From positions 1 to 64,000 of the forward strand of contig JASAOO010003458.1 of NCBI GenBank assembly GCA_030849075.1: a stretch of 64,000 nucleotides of DNA, in the 5' to 3' direction. The first letter of the stretch is position 1. Every line of letters starts with the position of its first letter. Shown here piece by piece: positions 49,512 to 58,401 of this stretch. Position numbers and translations under genes: made by a program. Under the pieces are notes generated by a model, which saw only the letters and a program-made list of their open reading frames with translations, was not told the origin of the DNA and did not search any database. The DNA is from Zelonia costaricensis. Lineage: Eukaryota; Euglenozoa; Kinetoplastea; Trypanosomatida; Trypanosomatidae.

Positions 49512-50873
49512 ATGTTCCTCTTCCGTGGCAGCGCCGACACCCACGACGACTCCGAGGAGCGCCACAAGCCCGTCAACGGCACCATGCACCACAAGCCGCA
49601 CGACGACGCGTACTCAGAAGACGAGGAGGAGGCGGCGTACCAGGACGACGAGGCGTACGACGCGCCGCGGGAGGCATCGGGCTCCGCGGAGGCCGGCAGC
49701 GCCGGGGCACGCGAGGGCACCGTGCCGCCGCTGGACGAGCAGAACGTGCTGGCCTACGGGGCGGCGCACGCAGAAGAGGACATGATCGAGGACGCCGCCG
49801 CCGCCGCGCCCCCGGCGGCCCCCGCCGCCGCGCACGCCAACGGGGTCCCCGCCCTGCCCATCACCCCGCGCGCGTACCACCCGAACGGCTACGGCGCCGG
49901 CGTGCCGCAGCGCCACTCGTACTCGGCTGCCGCCGCGTCAGCCTTCACTCCGCGTGGCACGGCGCTCTCGCCGCGCTCCGCCAGCGGCATCAACCGCGGT
50001 TACTCGTACTCGGTCGGCGCCCACAGCGCTGGGGCCGACGCCGCCGAGGTGTTCGAGCAGCACTACCGCCGCTGCACGTCGGTTGTGAAGTCGGCCCGCT
50101 CCCACTCCGCCCGCCGAGCCAGCTCCGTCAACGGCGTGGTGGGCTACATCGAGGACGAGTACGCGCCGACGAACCGCCGCACGAGCGCCATGACCGAGGG
50201 CGAGCGCATGGCTGTCGAGCGCATGATGGAGAACGAGCTCCGCCGGCAGGAGGCCCTCGAGCGGGCCACGCAGTTCGCGCTGGTGCGCGAGTCCGCGATT
50301 GTGGAGACGGAGCTGGCGCGCGAGAAGGTGAACTACGCACGCCGCGTCCGGCGGGACGAGGAGCTGCACCACCGCCTTGAGCAGAGCAGCCGCAGCCGCG
50401 AGGAGCGCACCACCGCGGCGGCGCAGCGGCGCGAGGTGCTGGAGCAGGAGCGGGTGCGCGCCGTCTTCGGCTCCGTGGCCGAGAAGGAGAGTCGCTACCA
50501 CGCGCACGACCCCTACGCCCTCATAGCGGCCAACCACCGTTACAGCGCAGCGCTGCGTGCCGCGGCCGCCATCGCACCGCAGCGGCGCACCACGTCGCCG
50601 TCGCAGTTGCAAGCGAACCGCCGCCCCAGCGCCCCGGCGCCGGTGGAGGCCCCAGCGGCACCGGGCGGCCCGCGGCGCAGCAGCACCCCACGCATCGACA
50701 TGTCGCGGCCGCGCCAGTGCCTCACGATCAACGACTGGAAGTCGCCGGAGCAGCTGCGGCGCGAGGCGGAGGAGAAGGACCGCGCCAACCGCGGCCCCGC
50801 GCCGGTGCGCTGCCTCTCGCCCAAGGCGTGGCGCGCCCCCACCGTCGTGGATCACCCGCGTCAGTGGCATTGA
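49512..50873 (+). CDS. Coiled-coil protein of unknown function
   Basis: The product is 453 residues. It opens with an acidic Ser/Glu/Asp-rich region (about 20-75), then an Ala/Pro stretch (about 95-120). A Ser/Arg/Tyr-rich stretch follows, with repeats such as YSYS and RRTS, suggesting phosphorylation. Residues about 230-330 form a long charged helix likely to be a coiled coil (MMENELRRQEALERATQFAL; RREVLEQERVR). The tail holds ITINDWKSPEQLRREAEEKD and LSPKAWRAPTVVDHPRQW, two matched short elements with tryptophan that look like conserved peptide motifs. This is the pattern seen in kinetoplastid cytoskeletal or flagellar proteins, but I cannot assign it. The ATG at 49512 fits a start in an accessible context. 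Confidence 0.8.
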   Translation: MFLFRGSADTHDDSEERHKPVNGTMHHKPHDDAYSEDEEEAAYQDDEAYDAPREASGSAEAGSAGAREGTVPPLDEQNVLAYGAAHAEEDMIEDAAAAAPPAAPAAAHANGVPALPITPRAYHPNGYGAGVPQRHSYSAAAASAFTPRGTALSPRSASGINRGYSYSVGAHSAGADAAEVFEQHYRRCTSVVKSARSHSARRASSVNGVVGYIEDEYAPTNRRTSAMTEGERMAVERMMENELRRQEALERATQFALVRESAIVETELAREKVNYARRVRRDEELHHRLEQSSRSREERTTAAAQRREVLEQERVRAVFGSVAEKESRYHAHDPYALIAANHRYSAALRAAAAIAPQRRTTSPSQLQANRRPSAPAPVEAPAAPGGPRRSSTPRIDMSRPRQCLTINDWKSPEQLRREAEEKDRANRGPAPVRCLSPKAWRAPTVVDHPRQWH

Positions 50874-51490
50874 GCCGCCTTGAACGGCGGACTGGACGCT
50901 CAGTGAGCCAGGCCCCTCCACCCCCACCCTGCCTCCCCCCTTCCTATCGGTACGCAGACACTTATGCGCATCTGTTGGCATGTGTCTGCGTGTGTGTGTG
51001 TGTGTGTGTATGTGCGAGTGGTTAGAGGTGAAGCAGCGAGGGAGCGGGGGGTGGCTCTTGTAAAAACATGGCGAGTAGGGGAGGAGGGGGGGTCTGCGGT
51101 GCGCGGTGTTGGCGAGCAGCGTGCAGCAGCCGGCACCCACACCACCGCCCCAGTTGCCCTCCCCCTCGCCGTGCGCACCCTCGCTCCACCGATCGACTCC
51201 ATGTCACGTGGTCGGGCACATGAACACACACACACATACACAAACACGAAATCGCACGCACCCCATTTTCCTTTGTTCGACCTTTTAGAAGATGCAACGC
51301 CTCGGCGTCGGCTTGTCCTCCTCCTCCGTGCATGTGCGCCCACCCGCGTTGTGGCCGCTACGCCCGCCCCCCCCTCCCCGCCTCCGCCTGGGCACCCCTC
51401 GCCCTCTCCCCCCACGTAGATCTACGTCTCTTCACTAGTTGAAGGAAGCAGGCGTGGGGGGGGGCCTCTCTCCACGTGTGTCTGATCGTC

Positions 51491-51491
<1 letters not shown>

Positions 51492-51535
<44 letters not shown>
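51492..51535 (+). repeat. (TG)n microsatellite
   Basis: An uninterrupted TG run of more than 40 bases, one of the longest perfect dinucleotide runs in the window. Confidence 0.95.
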
Positions 51536-51539
<4 letters not shown>

Positions 51540-51540
51540 T

Positions 51541-51603
51541 ACCCCTTTTCTCTTTCCACTCTCCATCCTTCATGACTTCTCGCTCCCTCTCTGTCTCGCA
51601 CAC

Positions 51604-51610
<7 letters not shown>
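51541..51610 (+). repeat. Duplicated spacer block, copy 1
   Basis: It begins ACCCCTTTTCTCTTTCC and ends TCTCGCACACCCGTGTG. The same block recurs at 52051-52120 with about six substitutions and no indels. Each copy is preceded by a (TG)n run ending in GCGAT and followed by another (TG)n run. Confidence 0.9.
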
Positions 51611-51644
<34 letters not shown>

Positions 51645-52050
51645 AGCTGAATTCGAGGTGCGTGACGCGGTGGGAGGTGGAGGGGTCGGTAGAGGCGCTG
51701 GGTGTGTTGAGTGCCGCGCCGCCGTCAGCATCACCCTCTCCCCTCCCCCCGTCTCCACTCTCCTGCTCGCCCTCCTCCGTCCAACTGCGTGTCCTGCGTT
51801 GCGGGGCCCCTCCCTCCGCTGAGCACCGCCACCACCACCTGACGCCCCCTTCACCGCTCGTGTGTGTGTGTGTGTGTGTGTGTGTGCATCGCTCCGCTGC
51901 GCCGCTTGTGCCGTCTTGGTCATTGTATTTCTCTAGCTCTCACTCCCCCACCCTCCCACACGCTTCCACGATTTGCCCTACCTGCCTGTCTACCTACCTG
52001 AGCGTGTGTGTACGTGTGTGCGTGTGTGTGTGTGTGTGTGTGTGCGCGAT

Positions 52051-52120
52051 ACCCCTTTTCTCTTTCCATTCTCCATTCTCCATGAGTTCTCTCTCCCTCT
52101 CTGTCTCGCACACCCGTGTG
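52051..52120 (+). repeat. Duplicated spacer block, copy 2
   Basis: It matches 51541-51610 across its whole length with only scattered substitutions, and has the same flanking (TG)n arrangement. This suggests a tandem duplication of a (TG)n-bounded unit. Confidence 0.9.
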
Positions 52121-52838
52121 TGTGTGTGTGTGTGTGTGATTGCTCCACCTCACGCCTCCCGCCCCCTTCCCCTCACCAAGCCACGCCATCAAACGAGAAG
52201 GGGGCGGCGGTGTGCGCCCTTGACACACACACACAGCCCCCCCTCCTCGGGCGAGGCCCCCATCAGCACGGGGCCGCAAAAACCGAACGCAACAGCAACG
52301 CCCCGAGACGCGCGTGAACTCTGACGTCGTGGCGAGCCTCTCCACTTCTCCTTCTCCTCCCCCTTCCCAGCGGGCTGCTCGCAGGGAGTTGTGGTGGGCG
52401 GAGGGAGGGGGGTGCAGGCAGGGCACTCACTGCCTGTGCTGCCCCGTGCGCCGCGCCTGCACCGATGCGCGCCACGCGGGCCGCGAGGGAGGTCGTCCCG
52501 CAACTGCCACCTCATCCCGCATGCGGCACACCCCGCACCCCAGGCCCAGAACTTAAGCGAAGAGACGACGGCAACGCCACTGCCGCGTCGCGTGCGCCTG
52601 CGTTCACCGCAGCGGCACAACAGAGGCCGCCACAACAACTCCCCTCCCCTCACACGCAACCACCCCCCTCTCCCTCACATCCCCAGCACCGCCACCGCCA
52701 CCACCACCAGCACCGACAACCTCCGGCCCCCCCCCTTCCTCAGACTCAGAGACAAGAGAACCTCGGGCCTGCACGTACAGACACAGGCGCCGACTCAGCC
52801 CTCCTCCATCCCGTTCCTCTTCCCTCGTCACCAGCGCC

Positions 52839-53711
52839 ATGCGCACGAGCACCATCAAGCGGCCGGCCTCGGGATCCGCCACGAACACCGCCGGCAGCCC
52901 CACAGCAGCAGCCGCTTCTGTGGGCAAGACGCGCCGCGAGGCATCGCCAATGGCCGCTATGCCCACCAACACAACGATGGGGGGCGGCAGCAGCAGTGGC
53001 GGCGGCCGTCCCGCGTCCGATGTGGCCGGCCCGCGCAGCCCCTCGGGCAGCCCCCTGCCCGCCGTGTCGCTCGATGCGACCACGATTGCACTCATCCGCG
53101 AGAACGAGGAGATGCTGCGCGTGATCGCGGCGCTGCAGAAGGAGGTGGTGAAGCAGCAGGTGCGTCTGGACAGCGTGGAGGAGGCGCGGGTTTGCCTCGC
53201 CGACGAGGTGGCGGAGCTGCGCAATCAGCTCGGCCTCGCCGCGACCGAGGCGAGCACGTCGACCGGCAAGGTGCTCAACTACAAGACGGCGTACACGGAG
53301 CTGCAGTGCAAGTTCGACCTGCTCATGGCCGACGCAACGGCGACAAAGAAGAAGCTTGAAGAGGCGACGGAGCGGGAGCGGCTCGTGATGCAGAGCGTGC
53401 CAGCCACAGCGCGCCAGGAGGGGGAGCTGAGCAAGTCGCTGGAGAAGGTGCTGCAGTCGCTCAAGGCCCCCAAGTCCTTCCAGGCTCAGATCCAGCGCAT
53501 CATGGATAAGCTCAAGGACCCCGCGCTGCGCCCCGCCGATCGCCCGAGCAAGCTGAAGGGCGACTTGGAGCGGCTGGAGGCGAACTTCCGCGCTTACAAG
53601 CCCGCGGCCGAGCACAGCATGGCGCGGGACGTCGACATCCCGATTCGACAGTGCGTGTACGACTTCCTCATGGTCATCTTCGTGCTCCTGCAGGATCAAG
53701 TCGGCAAGTAG
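52839..53711 (+). CDS. Coiled-coil protein of unknown function
   Basis: The product is 290 residues. The first 75 or so residues are Ser/Ala/Gly-rich and probably disordered. Residues about 80-190 are a heptad-rich region (IALIRENEEMLRVIAALQKE; VADEVAELRNQLGLA), predicted to be a coiled coil. The C-terminal 100 residues read as a compact folded domain. It has LQSLKAPKSFQAQIQRIMDK and ends in the hydrophobic helix CVYDFLMVIFVLL followed by QDQVGK. The tail may bind a membrane or a partner. I do not recognise the family. The start at 52839 follows pyrimidine-rich sequence and CTCGTCACCAGCGCC; no longer form is supported. Confidence 0.77.
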   Translation: MRTSTIKRPASGSATNTAGSPTAAAASVGKTRREASPMAAMPTNTTMGGGSSSGGGRPASDVAGPRSPSGSPLPAVSLDATTIALIRENEEMLRVIAALQKEVVKQQVRLDSVEEARVCLADEVAELRNQLGLAATEASTSTGKVLNYKTAYTELQCKFDLLMADATATKKKLEEATERERLVMQSVPATARQEGELSKSLEKVLQSLKAPKSFQAQIQRIMDKLKDPALRPADRPSKLKGDLERLEANFRAYKPAAEHSMARDVDIPIRQCVYDFLMVIFVLLQDQVGK

Positions 53712-55195
53712 ACCGTGTCTCGTGGGTGCGACGTGCAGGTGCCAGATGACGGCGGCATCGGGCTTACACACGCACCCACACACACAGAGTAGAGTGCCGC
53801 TCCTCATCCCTTGTGCCGCCGTGTCACGGCCCTTCTTCTCTTTCTTCTCTGTGTTCTCATTGTTCTTCTCGTCCTGCTGCCCGCAGCGTGGCCACGCACT
53901 GCAGCTGGTTGACCCAACAGCGTCTGTACTTGTTCGTTCGACTCCGTCTTCCCCCCTGACACACACACACACACTCTTCTCCCTTCAGCGACCCCCTCAC
54001 TCACACATCTTCCATTCAGATGGCGTGCCCGTGGATGGTGCAAACGCCTGCTTCCCTCACCCCCCACCCCCTAGATCGACTCTGCCCTTCCCACTGCCCC
54101 GCTCCTCTTCACGTTTCAGTCTCGTGCACGCTGCTGACCTCGTTGCATGCCAGCATGCTGCGTGCTTGTCGGTACATGGGCTCTGTCCTACTTGTGATCC
54201 GCTCTGTAAGCCTTTCCCTAGACGCTCCCACCCCCTCATCACACACACACAGCCACGGCCACAGCCACAGACCGAGACACACGCACTCTGCACGTGCCGT
54301 GCTCCTCCTTCGTGGCCCTCTGTGTGACAGCCCTACCCCCCTCCCCCCCTTCTCTCGTATTGGCCCATCAGGTGTGTACCACTGCCGCACTTTGTGTAGC
54401 CTCCCTCTCCTCCTCGTGTTCCACTGTCAGCTCCCACCCCGCCCAACCACCACCCCTCCCCCTTTGTGGAGTAGGGATACGCGCTCAACGCTGGCAGAAC
54501 CCGAATCACTCGCGCGGCCGATGTCAAGCACATCCCGCACACGCTGAGCGCTCGCCCGTTTTGGTGTCTCGGCGCAGCTCGCTCGTGCCCGCACCCTGCG
54601 ATGGAGCATGTCGTGCCCTCCTCTCCCCTCCTCCCTCCCCCATCTTGCTGAACTCCTCCACGCGCTCCACCTTCTCGGGTCCCCTTCATCGCACACGCAA
54701 CGGTGCCGCAGCTGCGGCGACAACGCCAACCTCCCACCACCCAACACGTGCTTCAATCAAGCCAAAGCCTCTTCCACACGGCGCCCATACACACACACAC
54801 CCACGCGCGCGTACCCGCCAGCACTCCTCGCCGCATCACCTTCCTCTTCCGGCAACATCGTTCGCCTCTCCCTTTTCTACGCACTTCCTCACACACACAT
54901 ACACACACACGCACACGCACACGCACACGCACACACGCGCGGTGTTTCTCGTCGTGCTTCGCCCCCCCCCCGGACCACTTGGACCTGCCGCCCGCGGCTC
55001 GTGGACACCGCCGCCTCTCTTCTCCTCCGCCTACCCGGGGGGACCCCCTTCACCTCCCTCTCTCTCTCCTCCTTCTGTGGAACTTCGACCAGTACTCGCA
55101 CCACCGCGACCGCGCGCACGCGTGCCATCGATGAACAGCGCATCGCAGGGAGCTGCTCGCGTGTCCTGAGCGGCCGTCACCACAGCTCTCACGTC

Positions 55196-55226
<31 letters not shown>

Positions 55227-55411
55227 GCAGACACACGCGTCCCTCCTGTATATTCCAGAGTCTCTCTCCCTTCTGTCGAGCACGAGACCCACGAGAGCCG
55301 CGGGAATACGCACACTTCGAGTGGCCTGCAGTCGCCGCGGACGGTGAGGGTTGGAAGGGGGAAAGTTCGAAAACGAAGTCGCCAGCGCTGCACGCGTCTT
55401 GGCCCGCGCAC
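53712..55411 (+). other. Intergenic spacer
   Basis: CA-rich patches lie at 53961-53973 and 54241-54252. The largest stretch (54894-54936) is CA-rich, and a perfect (CA)n run lies at 55198-55225. Pyrimidine-rich blocks occupy 54340-54475 and 54615-54670. No gene is recognised before the eIF2-gamma copy. Confidence 0.7.
55198..55225 (+). repeat. (CA)n microsatellite upstream of diverged eIF2-gamma
   Basis: A perfect CA run just under 30 bases, about 190 bases before the ATG at 55412. Confidence 0.92.
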
Positions 55412-57208
55412 ATGGCGACGGCAGGCGAGGAGGACATCGCCGACTTCACCCTCGATGACGAGAACGTCATCGACACGGACATGGGGCTGGCCAAGCAGGA
55501 CCTCAGCAAGATCAACCTGGACGAGCTCAACGTCGACACCTTCGAGGTCATGTCGCGCCAGGCCACGATCAACGTGGGCACCATCGGCCACGTCGCGCAC
55601 GGCAAGTCCACCGTCGTCAAGGCGCTCAGCGGCGTCAAGACGCAGAAGTTCCACCGCGAGGCGGTCATGAACATCACCATCCACCTCGGCTACGCCAACG
55701 CGAAGGTGTACCAGTGCGGGTCCTGCCCGCGCCCCGTGTGCTACCAGACCTACCCCTCCTCGCAGCCCGACAGCACGCCGTGCCCGAACTGCGGCGAGAC
55801 CATGACGCTGAAGCGCCACTTCTCCTTCGTCGACTGCCCGGGCCACGACGTGCTCATGGCCACCATGCTCAACGGCGCCGCCATCATGGACGCGGCACTG
55901 CTGCTCATCGCCGCCAACGAGGTGTTCCCGCAGCCGCAGACACTCGAGCACCTCGCCGCGGCGGAGATGATCGGGGTCACGTCGCTGCTCGTGCTGCAGA
56001 ACAAGGTGGACCTCGTCAGCAAGGTGCACGCAGCGGCACAGCACAGCATCATCCACCACTACCTCGCCTCCAAGACGGGCTACCCAAACGCGCCGGTCAT
56101 CCCGATCTGCGCCCAGCAGCACCTCAACCTGCAGTACCTGCTCGACTACCTCGTCCGCACGCCACTCCCGCGGCGCCAGCTGCGCGCCACGCCGCACCTG
56201 AACGTCCTCCGGTCCTTTGACGTGTCGCTGCCGGGTCCGGCCGGCGACGGGGCCGCGGCGCTGAAGGGCGGCGTCGTCGGCGGCACGGTGGCGGCGGGCG
56301 TGCTGTGCGTCGGGGACGAGATCGAGATTGTTCCTGGTCTGCTCGTGCTGCGCCGCCGGGACGGCGTGCTGCCGCGCCGCGCGGATGTGCTGTCGGGGCA
56401 GGAGGTGGCCTACATCGCGGCCCCGCCGCCGGGGGAGCTCTACGCCGTCCCCCTGCGCACCACCGTCACACGTCTGCAGGCCGAGAACAACGTGCTGCAG
56501 TACGCCGTTCCGGGCGGCCTCATCGCGATTGGCACGACGCTGGACCCGTCGCTGACGCGGCAGAACAAGCTGCGTGGGCAGGTGGTGCGTGTCGTGCGGC
56601 GCGGGCCGCTGTGGGGGCGTATGGGCGCGAGCGAGGACGCACACGCCGATGACGTCGCGAGCGGCGCGTCGTCCCTGCCGCCCGTGGAGGGGGCACCGCT
56701 GGACGACGACGGCGCGGTGCAGGAGCGCGAGGCTTGTCTGACGGGCATGCAGGTGTACCAGGAGGTCGTCATCCAGTTCTTCTTGCTGCGCGAGATCATC
56801 GGACTGTCGGCGCCACCACAGCAGTCGACGCGGCACGGCCAGCGCGGCCTCGCAGATGGCGCTGGAGGTGGCGGGGCGTACCGCGTGCACCCCGACCACG
56901 CCACCGCCGCGGTGCACCGGCGGGTGGCGCCGCTGCGAGAAGAGGATAGCATCATCCTCAGCGTCGGCACGCTCACGACGGCAGCGACGGTGCTGCGTAC
57001 GTCGCGGCGCGCGGGCCGCGCGATATGCCGACTTGAGAGCCCGCTGTCCGCCAACCCGCCGAACCAGCGCATCGTGCTGGCCCGCTACGTGGACCGCAAG
57101 GTGCGCGTGATTGGGTGGGGCACGATCCGCAAAGGTATTCCCGTGAAGCTCCTGCCGGAGGAGGGAGGCGTCGGAGGTGGTGGCGGCGGCGCGCCACGGC
57201 AGTTGTGA
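55412..57208 (+). CDS. Diverged eIF2-gamma paralogue (translational GTPase)
   Basis: The product is 598 residues, about 120 longer than the orthodox copy at 58402. Residues 1-183 are nearly identical to that copy: P-loop GHVAHGKST (59-67), the C-x2-C zinc knuckle (CGSC...CPNC) and DCPGHD. Beyond that it diverges, with NKVD still present (about 197-200) but G5 reading CAQ instead of SAQ. Domains II and III, which in eIF2 bind tRNA and partner subunits, carry long low-complexity insertions (about 405-440 and 472-505). Recognisable blocks remain, such as AENNVLQYAVPGG. GTP binding is therefore probably retained. Whether it delivers initiator tRNA is doubtful. DNA at 55427-55954 is identical to the copy downstream. 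The ATG lies downstream of an AG-rich acceptor region. Confidence 0.85.
   Translation: MATAGEEDIADFTLDDENVIDTDMGLAKQDLSKINLDELNVDTFEVMSRQATINVGTIGHVAHGKSTVVKALSGVKTQKFHREAVMNITIHLGYANAKVYQCGSCPRPVCYQTYPSSQPDSTPCPNCGETMTLKRHFSFVDCPGHDVLMATMLNGAAIMDAALLLIAANEVFPQPQTLEHLAAAEMIGVTSLLVLQNKVDLVSKVHAAAQHSIIHHYLASKTGYPNAPVIPICAQQHLNLQYLLDYLVRTPLPRRQLRATPHLNVLRSFDVSLPGPAGDGAAALKGGVVGGTVAAGVLCVGDEIEIVPGLLVLRRRDGVLPRRADVLSGQEVAYIAAPPPGELYAVPLRTTVTRLQAENNVLQYAVPGGLIAIGTTLDPSLTRQNKLRGQVVRVVRRGPLWGRMGASEDAHADDVASGASSLPPVEGAPLDDDGAVQEREACLTGMQVYQEVVIQFFLLREIIGLSAPPQQSTRHGQRGLADGAGGGGAYRVHPDHATAAVHRRVAPLREEDSIILSVGTLTTAATVLRTSRRAGRAICRLESPLSANPPNQRIVLARYVDRKVRVIGWGTIRKGIPVKLLPEEGGVGGGGGGAPRQL
55427..55954 (+). 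repeat. 528-bp tract with no mismatch to 58408-58935
   Basis: I compared the two stretches line by line and found no difference over 528 bases. Identity starts in the codons after the start and ends abruptly after CTCGAGCACCTC. Beyond that, codons and amino acids diverge at once. Confidence 0.92.
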
Positions 57209-58401
57209 GCTCGGCCATGCTGCCAGGGTGCGAGACGAGAGCGGAGGGGGAAAGGAGGCAGAGGCGGAGGCGCCGCTGTCTCCCGATACTGCTAATGTTG
57301 CCCGTGTGTGTGTGTTGCGTACGTCAGTGCATGTGTGTGCGTGTGTGCTTGTGTATGTGCCGACTTCACCGCGTTCGAGAGTACGCAGCTGGTGGGGGGG
57401 TGGCGGCGAGTCATGCGGAGGGAGGAGGGGGGGAGGAGGCAGACGGGCATGGATGCAGCAGCAGTGCGAGTGTGTTCGCGACAGTCCCCTGGCACCACGG
57501 CTCAACGGGGTGCCGGCAAGCCTCACGCACACGACCGCGCACGCTGCGCTATCGTGTACGCCGATCACCTAGTCCCCCGCTTCGACCTCTTCTCGCTCGC
57601 CCTTGTGCGGTCACGCGTTCGCATCGTGGCGCGAGGCGGGCACGTCGACGTCGGTGTGACTCCGTGGCCCCCTTGTGCCCCTCTACGCTCCCTTTGCCCC
57701 CCCCCACCACCACCACTGTTGCTGCTGCTGCTGCATCGGCGTCATCACAGCCACCGTCATCGCCACGTCCCCACTTCGCGAAGCGGAAAAGTGAAGTGCA
57801 CGTGGCCCAGTCTCGCTGCCGTAGGGACACGCCAAGTGTGACCTCCCCGCGCTGCGGGCGTGCGGCAGGCGTCGCACGGCTTCGGCGCCTGCCCGACCAC
57901 TGCGTGTGTGCAGCGCCGCGTGGGCGAGAGGCGCCATCAGGTGCGAGCTTGTGCGACGGTCGAAGCGGGGTGGGCCTTGTCCTTCCAGTGTGTGGAGGGG
58001 GAGGGGGACGCCGCCCCACCCCACTCCCCTCCGCGTGTGTGCGACGCCACTCTGTATTCCGTCAGGAGGTATCTGAGGCTCCCCACCCCCTCCATCCCTT
58101 TGCCTTGTGTCATCTCAGCCTTTGAGTTCTGCGGGTTGTGCCTCCGACAGCCACCGACAGCCACCGCACCCCCCTCCCTCTTTCCAGCTGATGCGCCACT
58201 CCCTCTCCTCCTTCACGTACTCACGCACACTCGCGAACGCTGTCTTGGTCCTGTCCTCTGCGCAGTCTCCTGTTGGTAGCCAAGTGTCACTCGCACACAC
58301 ACGCCCTCCCCTCTTCACCCCTCGTCTCACCACTCCTTCACGGGACACCTCCATCCTCTAACTCTCCCCCTCCCCCCACTCCTCTTCGACGTTCAGCAAC
58401 C
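57209..58401 (+). other. Intergenic spacer between the eIF2-gamma genes
   Basis: TG-rich sequence (57304-57360) follows the stop. A short CA run (58296-58305) and a C-rich block (58362-58380) come before the acceptor at 58395-58396. The spacer does not share the identity seen in the coding tract. No gene is seen. Confidence 0.7.
58395..58396 (+). other. Candidate trans-splice acceptor of eIF2-gamma
   Basis: The AG of GACGTTCAG ends a C/T-rich stretch (58362-58394) and leaves 5 bases before the ATG at 58402. Confidence 0.65.

Larger units (their letters stand above)
50874..52838 (+). other. Intergenic spacer with duplicated 70-bp block among (TG)n tracts
   Basis: The spacer is 2 kb. (TG)n runs lie at 50990-51010, 51492-51535, 51606-51641, 51860-51886, 52012-52044 and 52115-52138. 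A 70-bp block is repeated at 51541-51610 and 52051-52120. C-rich blocks fill 52660-52735. No gene is recognised. Confidence 0.75.

Noticed and set aside
55031..57568. 845-codon minus-strand open frame
   Set aside because: It is antisense to the diverged eIF2-gamma gene and is mirrored in part by 58393-59925 minus, simply because the sense DNA is identical.
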